A stretch of 64,000 nucleotides of DNA, taken from positions 105,848,893-105,912,892 of the forward strand of contig CM077594.1 of the NCBI GenBank assembly GCA_039654915.1, in the 5' to 3' direction. The translations under genes were made by a program, and so were the position numbers. Within the stretch, counting starts at the first letter, position 1. Every line of letters begins with the position of its first letter. This document shows, in pieces, positions 11,551-26,019 of the stretch. This DNA comes from Aquilaria yunnanensis. Its lineage: Eukaryota; Streptophyta; Magnoliopsida; Malvales; Thymelaeaceae. The notes beneath the pieces are model-generated. The model saw only the letters and a list, made by a program, of their open reading frames with translations, was not told where the DNA came from and ran no database searches.

Positions 11551-12800
11551 CCAAGTGGACTAGAATGGTAATTAGATGGCCTTTGTTCAAGCATGTGATT
11601 TGAAATTTGAATGCTGTTTTTTGTTGCTTGAACAATATGGTTTTTTCATTTAATATGTTTATTTCTACTTGTAGAACCTGGATCAGTGTGCTGCATCAAG
11701 ATGTCTCTAAGTGTTTTCTTTCTGTATTCTGCTTTATTCGAAGTTGAACATTTGTTTTATTAAACATAAATTGAGCAGATTGGACCCTGGAGAAAGGATA
11801 AATCTTCACTTAGACGAACCAAATATTGCTGTTGGTTCTAGCTTTATTTGTTTACAGAATGTTGGAAAGGGGTTGAATAATAAGGTTTTGAGATTACATT
11901 GTTAGATGTGCCGTAGTTTGTGGATGCTATGAGTGATGGGCATTTATGTAGTAGTATATTTTTATCTGTTGCCAGTATGATTTCTGAAACTAATTGTTGT
12001 AAACAAGTTAGATTACTACAATATCAACAGATTTTACTCAGAGTCGACTTCTGCAGCACCCCATCCCAATTTGACCTAGCATCTGGCAGTTGAAGTTTTA
12101 TCCAATATAACATTATCAATTGTTTCTCGTTGAACTTTTACTTTAGATATAAAGAAGTGATGTGATCATTACTCTTGGATGGCACGATTTATTTGACGGT
12201 GCAATTTTTTGTTAGTGATCTATGTGGTGCCTTTTGTTGAATGGTTTAAGGCTGTTTTCAGTATTTCTCCATTGTCTGCAACTGCAGGTCATCATGAGGA
12301 GACCTGCTGAAGCTGTTTGAATGGTGGTTAAAAGAAGTTGAAGCAGACCGTGTGTCTAGAAACAAATTTAACAGGTGATTTTAGATTCAGGAATATGTTT
12401 TTGCTGAGGACTTGAAAGTGGGACGTTGTTCTTTGTTGTTGAGGTCATGTTGTTATTTTGGAAAACCGAAGGGTAAAGACGTCATGTCACTAATATATGC
12501 CCATTGCCCGGGAAGTTCAGCATTCTTTGTTTATCCTTGTTGCTTTTCTCCATTACCCCGTGGATCTGGTCATGAGGAGGATTTTGTCCCAAAAAAGTTG
12601 CGAAGACGGCAACAGGTTGGAGATGACTGATGAGGCCTCTCGCGCTCTCCCTCTGGCATCTTCTACTTTCTTTGTCTCTACCAGTCAAATGCGAAGAATG
12701 CCTTTAATTTGAAGTTTAATTTGTCCAGCCAAACGCAAGTAATGAATACAGGAAACACTGTTCTGTTATTGGCTGAGGGAAGATTAAGAAAACTGTAGCT
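11551..12800 (+). other. Prohibitin 3' UTR and convergent intergenic region
   Basis: Prohibitin and GapC converge here. The first few hundred bases are T-rich and transcribed-looking. A possible acceptor (CTGCAACTGCAG) just before 12289 might mark an alternative 3' UTR exon. Short overlapping frames on both strands around 12412-12712 show no domain and are not annotated. Confidence 0.5.
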
Positions 12801-13102
12801 AATGGTAAGAAAAGATATTCAACTCTCGGTTATTGGACGAAAACTGTTAAACAAAGAAATCCGCGAGGCAGGCAGTTGCTCTCTGAAAACAGGGAAAATC
12901 TATGTAGTGAAAAAGAAAAGAAAAGAAAAGAAAAAATTGATAAAATACAGGCCAGGCTTAAACCCGCTGTGTCAGGTGCACCTGAAAGAATTATTTCCAT
13001 GGCGATCCCAATCTTAGCTCATTACTCTCGACGACATCATTTCATCCAACCGGAGACAAAAACAGTCATCCAGAGTAATGCTTCAGGCCGAGGGTACTCT
13101 CG

Positions 13103-15643
<2,541 letters not shown>

Positions 15644-15677
15644 TCAGTGAGTGATATTGTTGGAGTAAGAGAGAGAG

Positions 15678-15684
15678 CTTTATA
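15678..15684 (-). promoter_or_regulatory. TATA box of GapC
   Basis: TATAAAG on the minus strand, followed by a CT-rich stretch (CTCTCTCTTACTCC) typical of a plant transcription start, at a suitable distance from the GapC ATG at 15568. Confidence 0.65.
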
Positions 15685-16019
15685 CGGGGGTTGCGGAAGA
15701 AGGTGATATGATTAAAAAGGCCGTTGATTTGGTCACAATCACATATGACTAACGATTTCCCGGGTTTCGCGCCTTCAAACTCTAGAACGCGCGTGTAAAA
15801 ACTCACATTTTATAACGGATTTCAATTTATCTTTAGCTGTGGGTACCATATCTTATTTTATTTGACAGGTTGGTTTTTTTTTTCAGCTGTACAAAGTTTG
15901 AGCTGAATTTGAGTAATTTTTATTTTTATACTCATTGAATATGAAAAATGTATGAATTTAGGGGTCTACTCTTCTCAAACCAAGCTCATACCCTATCTAC
16001 ATGTTATATATAGTGTTTA

Positions 16020-17059
16020 GTGAAAACTACCAAAAATTTCGTGAAATTTGTTCGAACCTATAGTTTTATCTCACATTTTTCAGAACCTATAATTACCCCC
16101 TCCAACATTAACACCATTAATGACCATTATTAAAAAAATATTTTACTTTGCCCTCCTTGCTTTCGAAGAGATCAAGCCCCTATCTTCTTCCTTTCTAGAG
16201 CCGTTGCCCGTTGATGGAGCTTCACTGTCCACCCTGCCTTCCCTTTGGTTACCCTCCAGTTGTTTCTTTTCGCCTTCCCTCCCACCGCCAACCCTGATTT
16301 CCCTTCTCCTTAAGCGCTGCCGCTCCTCCATCAGAAACTCTACCTCCATCCTAACTGCCGGCTACCTCGAATTTAGAGATGAACTTGTGCGCCGTGGAAC
16401 GACGTGATGCCCAGGCGATGAATCAGAGCAGGCGAAGAGAACGAATTGGAGCAGGACTTCTTCTTTGTCTCCCGCGGAACTGGGGCGACGAATCGCCAAC
16501 CTATCCACCTGCATATCCGAATGCGGTCGATAGCTTTGATTCCTCACAAGCCGTCGTTGCCTCAATGTCATCAAGAAGATAGAGAAATCAAGCGTTGCCT
16601 CGGTATTATCAATAGCACCAACGAGAAATCAGGCGTCGCCTTGATGTCATCAATAGCGCCAACGATCCTCATTCTCTTCATCATTCAATCCAATAGCCAA
16701 TGATCTTCATTCTCTTCATCATTTAATCTAATTACCAAAGATCTTCGTTTTCTTCATCATTCAATCCAAACGCCGACGATTTTTTGGTTTCATCGAATTT
16801 TGGCTACGATAGGTCAATTCTATCCTTTGTCGACCTGGAGTTCCAGCTGGAGTCTTAGCTATTGTTAATCACTAAAAGAAATTAGGGGTAAAGTTTATAA
16901 GAAAGAAAGATATGAGGAAAAAATTAAGCATTTTCTCTATTTTATTGTAACGGTGAATCACGGTGTTAGCTTCAAATGGGGGCAAGTGTAGGTTTTTTAA
17001 AAAATGTGGGACAAAACTATAGGTTCAAGCAAACTTTAGGAGGCTTTTGATAGTTTTCT
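16020..17059. mobile_element. Mutator-like (Pack-MULE-type) element 1
   Basis: The ends are inverted: GTGAAAACTACCAAAA at the left and AGAAAACTATCAAAA on the minus strand at the right. A second shared block follows further in (GAACCTATAGTTTT, then TCTCACATTTTT on the left and GTCCCACATTTTT on the right). It is flanked by 9-bp duplications TAGTGTTTA (16011-16019) and TAATATTTA (17060-17068), which differ by two G-to-A transitions. The interior (16150-16860) is much more GC-rich than the ends and lacks transposase, so it may carry captured genic sequence; the frames inside (16120-16407, 16446-16703) are not recognisable proteins. Confidence 0.7.
16664..16777. repeat. 38-bp tandem repeat, three copies
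   Basis: Units begin at 16664, 16702 and 16740 with the pattern GATCTTCATTCTCTTCATCA, separated by exactly 38 bases. They sit inside Mutator-like element 1, as subterminal repeats often do in such elements. Confidence 0.85.
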
Positions 17060-17586
17060 TAATATTTAAGTATCTAAAATATTACATATATTATATACAT
17101 TCTTAATCTTAATCCTACACACACATACACACCTATTGGGTTACTTTTTTTCGGTTATGTTCTTTCACTGTTTATCTATTACACTTCATAGAGAAAATCT
17201 ATATTATTATGTTCAATTGTTAATCAAGATTGTTATTTTGTTACTCTTATTTTTGAATGCCTGAATTTCTTATCATTTTCACCTGTTGATCATTTGAGCT
17301 ACAATTTGTAATTAAAGGAAATGTTGCATGATGATCATAGGCAACATTTCTTACTTCCTTTAGTTTCAATTTTCTATTATGTGACATGTGTGGATATTGC
17401 GGTATAATACTCGATTCTATTTTTGTCAATATGGGGAAGGTTTGGGGGAAAAAAATCTTACCCACTATGATTTGGGGAAAGGGTTTGAATAAAGCTTTTG
17501 TATTGCAGGTAGGATTTAAAAATGACTTTTACTATCCCTAAACTCTGTCCATTGACATCTTTAATCTTACAATTGTTTTTCCTTTG

Positions 17587-18021
17587 GAAAAATTACAAAC
17601 AGTTCTTGTAGTTTGTCCTAACTTATACTTCGACCCACTTATTTTTTAAAACCTATACTTTACCTCTTACTTATTTTACATTGTCTGACATTAATTTCTA
17701 AAACTCTAATTTAAACTATATGATTATCAATATTCTAATAATTTCAATCTCTTCAATATTTTTTTTACAATTAGTGGACAATTTAAATTATCAATTATTT
17801 CTTTCTATAAATGCATTTTTCTTTCTATAAATACAAAATAGTATTTTTAAATATGAGACAATTAAAAATTATTGAAACATAATTAGAAGAAGTTTAAATT
17901 AAGATTTCAAAAATTGTCGAACAATGCAAGAAAAAAAATAAATGATAAAGTGTATGTTTTTAAAAATAAAAAGGACAAATTATAGGTTATAACAAACCAC
18001 ATAAGAAGTTTATAATTTCTC
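17587..18021. mobile_element. MITE with long terminal inverted repeats
   Basis: The left end starts GAAAAATTACAAACAGTTC and the right end, on the minus strand, GAGAAATTATAAACTTCTTA. The inverted match extends for over 100 bases on each side (for example TTAAAACCTATACTTTACC against TTAAAAACATACACTTTATC). It is non-coding and about 435 bp. The tips resemble those of the Mutator-like elements at 16020 and 19880. No convincing 9-bp duplication remains. Confidence 0.65.
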
Positions 18022-18729
18022 TTTTATGGGACTCAATACCATTGTTTTAAGTTTCGTCTTGTACCGGTCAAAAAATAGTACGAGAATGGTGTCTGATTTT
18101 GTCCTTTACACTAGACTATATTGGTTGGTACCAGACAACTCGTCTGTCTCACGCCATACCATATCATCTCGGAAACAAGGAAAATTTTACTTTTGGTTTT
18201 TTTTATATTTTTTTATTATTATGTTTAATTGAATTCTTGCATAGCAAATATTTTTTTGATATTTGAAAAAATTTTGTATTTTTATTTCTTTTGTGGGCTT
18301 TAAAGTTATATTTTTATATTATAAATATATGTTTATATTAAAAAAAAAATTAGATACATGTCATATGCACTCTAAACTTGCACACTTTCACACACACACA
18401 CACATATATATAATTGACATATAATTCACACATCCGAGACATGACAATATGATATCAATATTATGACATACCCTTGAAAATATAGTATGATATCCGGTAC
18501 AAATTTTAAAACCTTACTCAATACTTATAAAGAAAATGTAAGAATTAGAATTACATGGTTAAATAAACAAGTGGCGAACTTCAAAATTAATACAAGTTAA
18601 AAGAAGTCAGTGATAAAAGTTTGAAGGCTTCTAGATGACTTTACACGAGTCATATTATGTGATGTATTTCTTGCTTATTTTTGATAACATGTAATATCAT
18701 TCTATATCCACGGAAGAAAAAAAAAGGTA
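18022..18729. other. Intergenic, no gene recognised
   Basis: AT-rich sequence with a mixed CA/TA microsatellite around 18390-18412. The frame at 18026-18232 has no recognisable domain. Confidence 0.5.
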
Positions 18730-19797
18730 TGGAAAAGGAGCAAATTTGTCCTTTATGTTTATTTTTCTGCAATTTTATCACCATTATTTTTTGGTCGCAA
18801 AGTTATGTTTTAAGACTAAACACCTGTGAGATAAAGTGAAAATGAACTTCTCTTCCCTTAACTGAGGCCTTGATTCTGAGTCTTATGCATGAAGAAATGA
18901 GTTTTGGTATAGCTTCCCCTCTAAAACAAGATTTGATGTGGTTCAATCCGAATTAGTCGATGCCCAATGTAACTATTAAATACTATAGGTGTTACAAACA
19001 AAAAATTACATTTTGGAAGCAAATTTGTCACGCCATTAGAATTTGCTAATGTGGCAAATAGAAAAATGTGGAAAAATCAAAGTTCTGGTTACAAGATTTA
19101 TTTACCAAGATTTGTAGCTCCCTAAGTTTTTAAATATCTCATTCTCACATCATCTTTACCATGTCCATCCTATAAGTACATTAACCGAAAACCCACAACT
19201 TGTTCGCCATTTTTACCCTTTGCTCAATCCACACCATTGATCTAAGGTGTTACCTTTTGTCAGTAATAGTAAGTAAAGGAAGATAAATGTCTAGTTGTGA
19301 CTCGTGAATTTGTTCCCTCTGTTATTTCATCAGCAATGTTCACTATCCGACTGCCTAGAGCTCACTACTCAATGTCAAAGAAATCCTTGGCTACCACTCA
19401 TTGAGGTTGCTATGGATGGTGTGTCATTAGAAAAGTTTGGTTGAGTGGCAATGAAATTTTATGAGGAAAGTGACCAAAATAATATTAACAAGGTTGGGGT
19501 AGCTAGAGGTCAGGGAGATAATTTAAGGGATTAAGCTAAACATTTATCCAAAATATCACTTTGCTAGCTAATGATCTAGTGCTTATGTGAGTCTGACATG
19601 ACAAGGAATATCTATAAATTAAATGGAGTATTCCTTTTGTTAGATCCTTAGCGGGTATTTTGCTCCCATTTTGTAATTTTGATGACAAATTTGCTCCTAT
19701 ACTTTAATATCAATAGCAAATTTACACAAAATAAAACAGTCATTGCAAAATTGCCCCAACACACAAATATGAATGCCAAATCTGTCCCTTTTCCTAA
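18730..19797. mobile_element. Candidate Mutator-like TIR element
   Basis: The left end reads GGAAAAGGAGCAAATTTGTC and continues to CTGCAATTTTATCACC. The right end on the minus strand reads AGGAAAAGGGACAGATTTGG and continues to GGGGCAATTTTGCAATGAC. The spacing of the matching blocks is similar. No transposase is present and no target duplication is clear, so the boundaries are approximate. Confidence 0.4.
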
Positions 19798-19856
19798 AAA
19801 AGTAAAAGAAGAAATCATCAATTCACCAAGTAGGTAGTTAAACACTTTCGAAATGC

Positions 19857-19879
19857 ATTATTATTATTATTATTATTAT
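19857..19879. repeat. (TTA)n microsatellite
   Basis: About seven TTA units immediately left of Mutator-like element 2. The same motif flanks its right end and both sides of element 3. Confidence 0.9.
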
Positions 19880-21667
19880 GAAAAATTACCAAAAAAAAAA
19901 AACCCCTTTAGATTTGGTGAAACCTCCAGCTTTACCTTTGCTGTTTCAAAAACTACCCTGACCCCCCTAAAAAACTTCAAATCCATACATTTACCCCTTC
20001 CACCGTTAACATCGTTAAAAAACTTAAACTAACATACACTTACCCTCTCCACAGAAAAGAGAAAAATACTTGTTTTATCCTCATAACATTCTTTCATAAA
20101 AACTTTGCCCCCAACTTTAATTTAACAACAAGAAATTCTCTCTTCCTCTCTTATTCTTTATTCTTCTATCTCTGATTGCTTCTAACTCGACACCAACTCA
20201 CCAAGAACGACTTCAAGCCAAGCGCCTTCTTCACCTTGCTCGCTGGTGTCGCGATCATTGACCTCTACATCGACACCCTAGAAATCTCTATCTAGCTACG
20301 GCAATTGACCAACTAGAATTGTGATAGAGATTCACAAACGATCAACAGAGAATTGTAAACAATCGACGAAGAATCGCGAATGGCTACAACCAATGAGTGG
20401 GTTCACCACCAAATCCACTTGACCTTCACTTTCCTCACCTACAACTAGGGATATTAATTTGTACCCTTACCCGTCGGTACCCGATAGGTAGGGTTTTTTT
20501 TTGTCAATTGGACGGGTTTGGGCCGGGTTTGGGTATTTTTTGTTTTTCTACCCATCGGGTATGGGAAGGGTGTGAATTTAGGGGTCTACCTTTCCCGAAC
20601 CTGGCCCATATCCTACCCACATATTATACCTAGCATGTAAGTATATAAAATATTATATATTATATATACATATCTATATAAAATATCATATATACTATAT
20701 ATACATATCAAAGTCTAGTCCTATACAACCCAAATATATAATATAATTCTAACATAATAAACCCTAAAATTCACAATCGTAAGATTAGGTTACTTTGTTT
20801 TTGGTTATGTTGTATATTCAAGCATGCCATGTTTTCTTTAGTTTTAATTTTATATTATGTTGTATATTATGTGAGCACTTGTGCAAGTATTACAGGTACA
20901 ATATCCGACCTTACTCACCTTAATGCGGGGAGGGTTTGGGTGAAAAAATCCTACACACTGCAGGTTGTGGTGGAGAGTTTGGATAGAGTTTTTATATTAT
21001 GGGTAGGATTTGGAAATCATTCTACCTTTCTCAAACCTGACCCGTTGACATGCTTAACTACAAGTGGGTTCATCTCCGATTAAGTACGACAACAATGGGT
21101 GTATAGCAGAGAATATCTGATTGAATATAGTGGTGGAGACGGATGTACAAGAAAAAGGGTCCAATTGAGTACGATCGATGATTGGTTTCTCCACCAAGAA
21201 CATCGATTATGATTCTGGCTTTGACAATTGTACCCTAATGAATTGAGAGTGCCAATATAGCTTGTAGATTCAACGAGAAGATTCAAAATTGCACAATGGA
21301 GATTTGGTGATGAAGATTCAGAATCAGTGATAAAGATTCAACGATGGAGATTTGGCGATGGTGATTGAGGAGATTAAGGAGGACGGTGAAGCAGTCTAGG
21401 GAATGGCCATTATGATGACTGGCGGTGAGAGAGAAGAAGAAAGAAAAAGATAACAAGTTTAGGCAAAGTTAGACGTAGAAGTTTGGGGACTAAAATTATC
21501 GAAATAAGAAGGTCAGAGGGATAAAATGAGTTTTTCCTTTTTTGTTTTAATAGGCCATTAATGGAGTTAAGGTTGGAGGGTGATAAATGTAGATACGTTA
21601 ACCTTTTTGGGGGTAGCTGTATTTAACCAACGAGGATAAAACTATAAGGAGTTTTTGTAATTTTTTC
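19880..21667. mobile_element. Mutator-like element 2, lodged in a (TTA)n tract and carrying a nested hAT-like copy
   Basis: The ends are GAAAAATTACCAAAA (left) and GAAAAAATTACAAAA (right, minus strand), followed by looser inverted similarity for about 200 bases (left TTACCCCTTCCACCGTTAAC, right TATCACCCTCCAACCTTAAC). Both sides abut TTA repeats, so a 9-bp target duplication would be hidden in the microsatellite. The interior holds a hAT-like insertion (20445-21055). No transposase is seen. Confidence 0.6.
20445..21055. mobile_element. hAT-like repeat copy 2 (intact)
   Basis: It starts CTAGGGATATTAATTTGTACC and ends ACCCGTTGACATGCTT, whose complement AAGCATGTCAACGGGT loosely mirrors the start. 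The flanks ACCTACAA (20437-20444) and AACTACAA (21056-21063) form an 8-bp target duplication with one mismatch, the length expected of hAT transposons. It is about 611 bp and non-coding. It serves as the uninterrupted counterpart of the copy at 15838-17562. Confidence 0.65.
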
Positions 21668-21690
21668 TTATTATTATTGTTATTATTATT

Positions 21691-22500
21691 AGGCCAAAAT
21701 GCGCATATGGTCCCTTAACTTTGCCAACTCGAACGAGTTAATTATTTATCTTTGACTCAATACAAGTTAGTCCTTCAACTTTGAAAAAGTTAACAAGTTG
21801 GTCCAAAATGGATGACAGGCAAATTTTGATAATGTGGCATGGGCATCTCCGTTTTTCTTTCCTGCCTCCACCGACGCCACCGTCTCTCTTCCCCTCCAAC
21901 GAATCGTACCTCCGTCAAATCTGATTAGCCTCATTGCATCTATCAAATTCGACTTCTTTGTCGAATCGAACTTTTGTTGAAACCAATTTGCCTCCTCGCC
22001 TTTGTCGAATTCGACTCCTACATTGAATCCGATTCACATCCTCGCCTCCATGTGGAATCTAATTCACCTCCTCGCCTCTGTCGAATCACCCTCCGCACCG
22101 ATTCGCCACCTCTCACCCCTCGCCAATTAACCATCACCCTCCTATGCCCTCGCCCAAGTCAACGCCTTTCTGCACTGCAATCCTGTGTCACCTCTTCTCC
22201 CTTCGATCTTGCATGTTGTAATCCTGTCTCACCCCTCGTCGATGTGCTGCCTCTTGCCCCTAGCAAAATCCGGAAATCATAGATTCTACAAAATTGGGAC
22301 TTCTGACAACCTTCACACACGTCGTTACCTCACATGGACGCTTTCCATCCTACATATGACTAATTTGCTTAATTTAGAAAAGTTAAAGGACCAAAATGCT
22401 TAATCCACTAAGTTAGAGAATTAACTCACACTAGGTTAAAGATAAAGGACTAACTCGTATGAGTTTGCCAAGTTGGAGGACCTACCACGCAGTTTGGCCT
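21691..22500. mobile_element. Mutator-like element 3, in the same (TTA)n tract
   Basis: The ends are AGGCCAAAATGCGCATATGG (left) and AGGCCAAACTGCGTGGTAGG (right, minus strand). The inverted match continues through GTCCCTTAACTTTGCCAACTC against GTCCTCCAACTTGGCAAACTC. (TTA)n borders both sides (21668-21690 and 22501-22521). The interior is C-rich with repeated CCTCCTCGCCT-type phrases. The plus frame at 21974-22282 lies inside and is not a recognisable protein. Confidence 0.7.
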
Positions 22501-22521
22501 TATTATTATTATTATTATTAT

Positions 22522-24111
22522 GTGGCTTCCTCTGCTCATCACACTTAAATTTGTTACAACAGCTGTCATTAGTGCCATTGCTTTGGCGTAACACAATTTT
22601 TGACTGCAGACATGGTGGTTGTGATTAATTTACCCTCCTACAAGTAAATGACTTCAAATACATTTGAGGTGAATCTATATTTTATGTTTACCAGATGGCC
22701 GAAAACCTTCTAGAATCAATCCGTCATTTGGTCTTTGGTCTTCTGAGGTATTTTTTCAAATGTTGACATATTTTTGTTGTTCATTTGGTACAGAGATCAG
22801 TTGCCACTTAACAGAGACTCAGAGAGTTACTTAACAATTTAAATCAAAATATTTTTATTACAATTGTTTTTCTTTTTAAGCTAAAACAGTTATTTCATGG
22901 CACTGATTAAACAGTTGACTGATACGGTTAAAAAATAAGGGGGCAAATTGTAATTTTTCAAACCACAAGAGGCGAATATAGTTTCATCCAAACCTTGGGA
23001 AATTAATCATGGATCTGAAATCAGATTACTGTCTTTAAAACCAGAAACAGTACACCAAGACGATTTATTATCACGAATTATAGACTATTTTTATGAAATG
23101 CCAAACCCTTTTGTTACCCACCAGAAATAATCGCAGTATCTATATGCTTGATGCCAGTTCAAGCGTCAGAATCAACGTACTAGAATCACTACAGCGTCAC
23201 CTAATGAATTATTGAACTGCTAAGATAAAAACTATGAACCAACTAAGTTTTCTAGTTCCTAACATGCACATCAATGGTGTAGCAAGCAAGCGGCTCACCA
23301 CTGGTCACAGCACGCGAAAGCATTCAGGCGAGAAATGCACTGCGAGATCATCTTCAGCCATCTATCTATATACAGCACAACCCAATGGAACAACAGCAAC
23401 GAACAGAGGACTATCAGCCATGCTTTAGCACATATGTCCACCGGAAAAAGGTAGTCCAGTCCTGATGTGCAGAACAGCTATCGTGATCCTTCCTCTAACG
23501 AAAATGGGATTGGATCAAGTAGCTGGCAACGACGATTTTTTCACAGAAGGGATCCAGTGAAAAACGAGCAGACCAGCATTCTGTCCCTAAGCATCACCAT
23601 GTACCCCCAATCCTAATTTGTGGAGCCGGTGTGACGCTTCAATCTCCAGCTTCACATTATGACTTTTTTTCACCACCATCAGCCAGCGGCTACTTTCACT
23701 TCCAGTGCTAAGACTGCTTCAGGAAGAATCAACCATGGCAGATAGAGAGACTGACTCATTACATGAATTCGCTATTCCATGCAGGCAGCAGCCTCCTAGG
23801 GCTTCATCCACCATTCAACTTCTTATCCTTGTGTGAGTTGCATTTTCTCAAGTTTCCTCTTCATGATATCATCTAATGCCACTTGGGGCAAGCAGGTGAT
23901 CCATCAAACCACATGATCGAAAACAGGGGCACGCAATATAAGACAGGAGAGCAGTGGCAGAGCTCTGCCCAACTACTTAATAATGAAACCAAGCTGGAAA
24001 ACACTGCTTGGAGCCTAAGCAAATAGTCGCTAGCTTTGTCTCACATTATTATCATAAAGAGTCTTCCTCGAGTTGATCAGAGAAAAACGCAGACCAGGTC
24101 TCTCTTACATT
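22522..24111. other. Intergenic and SKIP14 3' flank
   Basis: No gene recognised. 22525-23000 carries decayed TIR-like phrases (GGGGGCAAATTGTAATTTTTC). From about 23100 the base composition becomes gene-like, probably the 3' UTR of SKIP14 on the minus strand. The frame at 23234-23428 has no domain. Confidence 0.45.
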
Positions 24112-25949
24112 TCAGCCATAAAAGCAGAACTGATACCTCATCTGTTGATGAGAAATGGTGCACCCAGAGGAGGAGCAATCAGAGATCTCTCGCTTTTGAT
24201 CACACTGAAATAGCTGATTCAAACAATCCAAGCAAAGGAAATTCAGGCAGAATGTCTCCTCATAATCACAGTCCTGGATGCAGCATCCACATTGGATGCA
24301 GCGTGGTACACACAGTGTGCATGCTCTGCACAACTGACTGCCATTACTTTTACTGCGGCAACTACCTGGTGGGCAATCATAAACAAGTCTTGGTGCCTCG
24401 CATCTGGGGCACATCTGAACATCAATTGCCCGATCATCGTCACACGCGATATATAACTGACCCCCGCGATAATAATGGGGCCTTTGCATCCTGGCCTGCT
24501 TCTTTTCATCAGCACCAATCAAGAACTTCAACTCTTCAAAGTGCTGATTTGTTATGCCAGAGAGCCCACCTACCCTTAAATACTTTATTCCAGGGGTGGC
24601 TACTAATCTGAAGCTTCTTAAATTAGACAGAATTCCCTCAACACTGAGTCTCACACATCCTGGCACACTTAGCTGTATAAAAATTGTAAAAATTGTTAGA
24701 ATTACTTCAGATGACGTAAATTTGGGGGAAATCAAGCTATAAAATATTCACATGCACATTTCAGGACTACAGCAATTGCACAACGTAATATTACCCTTAA
24801 ACATGGAATAAGTAATGAAGAATAAGGGAGCACGGAAACATTTGCAAGTGCAAGAGCATCAAGTGAATCAATTTGTCTTCTCCACTAATACAATTTGCAC
24901 AACAATCAGGATCTAAGCCAGCTATTTAGGATTAATAAAGTGGCTTTTCAACGACAAGCCTAGCGTATAATGTAATGAGAATATTGCATGAATTGACCAC
25001 GTAAAATATGTATGTTGATCCTTATTTATGCAAACAGCCATGACAACGAAACCAATTATCCATAAAACAGCAAGAGTATTTAATGAATCATAAACATGAA
25101 CCCGCGACGATTTCTAACCTTAATCATCTTTGGATTGCATTCAAGAACACGCTTTAGACCATCATCGCTGATCCTTATGCAGTCGACCAAGCTGAGGCAT
25201 TGAAGAGTGCCTTCAGCCCTGCCAGTCAGTCTAACAAGAGCATCATCTGTAATTCTCTCATTTAAAGGCTGATCGATGTGGATGCTCCTCCATAGAAGAG
25301 GATCACCCCGAACCCAATCACGCAATGGTCGGCAAACCTTTTCCACATTAAGAAGGTCTTTCAAACCAAGATAACCCAGAGCAAAAAACAAAGCATCGTG
25401 GGGAGCACCTCCTTTTCCATCATCAGAACAAACAACACCATAATCCCCCAATCCCAAAGCTTTATTCTTAACACTATCATCATCATCATTATCAGAACTG
25501 GTACTACCACCGGGCAGTCCATTCACAACCCCAAGTTCATTAACATTTCCACAAGGGGTTGTTATTTCATTGGCTATGAAACCATCCTTTTCCTGCTGAA
25601 ACCAGATTGTGCCATTCCAGACGCAGTTCAGGCCCTTGAACAATGGCTCAACTCCAGTGCTTCCATGGCCTTCTTGCTTGCCGAATCCGCAGAAATCCAA
25701 CTTAAAATCTTTGTCCAAATCTTGAATCAAGCCCGTGATTGCCGCCGTGAGAGTAGACCTTATCTCCATCCCAAACGGATCCGCCGGCAACCTATCCAGA
25801 ATGTCATCGCCGGCAACCTCGCCGCCGCCGAATTTCGACTCGGCACCACGATAATGGTGCTCCTCCAAATCCCAATTCACGGCGGTGAAACTCCATGTCT
25901 GGCCGAGCTTTTCCCAGTTCAAATCCATTGCTTCCGGTTCCTCGCGCAT
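24112..25949 (-). CDS. SKIP14: F-box protein SKIP14
   Basis: Two coding exons, 25119-25949 and 24112-24672 (phase 0, intron 24673-25118), give 463 residues. The F-box is at about 182-228 (APHDALFFALGYLGLKDLL.. VCRPLRDWVRGDPLLW). Leucine-rich-like segments follow to about 330 (LQCLSLVDCIRISDDGLKRV). The C-terminus is cysteine-rich, about 365-428 (MCPRCEAPRLVYDC, CRACTLCVPRCIQCGCC, ETFCLNFLCLDC), as I recall for Arabidopsis SKIP14. Role from the family: substrate adaptor of an SCF ubiquitin ligase through SKP1/ASK proteins; the substrate is unknown. The start is the first in-frame ATG (25949); the next one, MDLNWEKLG at 25928, is a real alternative. The region upstream to about 26350 is a GA-rich leader. 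Confidence 0.9.
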
Positions 25950-26019
25950 CAAACAAAACCCTATTATACCACCGAAACGGGACGAAACAACACCAAACCC
26001 ATGACAGAGAGAAGCCAAA

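Larger units (their letters stand above)
15838..17562. mobile_element. hAT-like repeat copy 1, split by a Mutator-like insertion
   Basis: Its two halves (about 15838-16019 and 17069-17562) align in order with the intact copy at 20445-21055. Shared landmarks are GAATTTAGGGGTCTAC on the left, AAGTATNTAAAATATTA at the junction, and GGTAGGATTT then GACATNYTT at the right end. The left end is degenerate and no clean target duplication can be given. It is non-coding. The interruption is the element at 16020-17059. Confidence 0.65.

Noticed and set aside
12412..12712. Overlapping small frames on both strands near the prohibitin 3' end
   Set aside because: No conservation signals, domains or splice logic; probably UTR sequence.
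21974..22282. 102-residue frame rich in Pro/Leu/Arg
   Set aside because: It lies wholly inside Mutator-like element 3 and is built from its internal C-rich repeats.
24036..24611. 191-residue plus-strand frame opposite SKIP14 exon 2
   Set aside because: Antisense shadow; the minus strand encodes the conserved cysteine-rich SKIP14 tail.
24112..24735. Upstream extension of the SKIP14 second exon (MISPKFTSSEV..)
   Set aside because: This part is intron; the acceptor at 24674-24673 joins in phase with the first exon.
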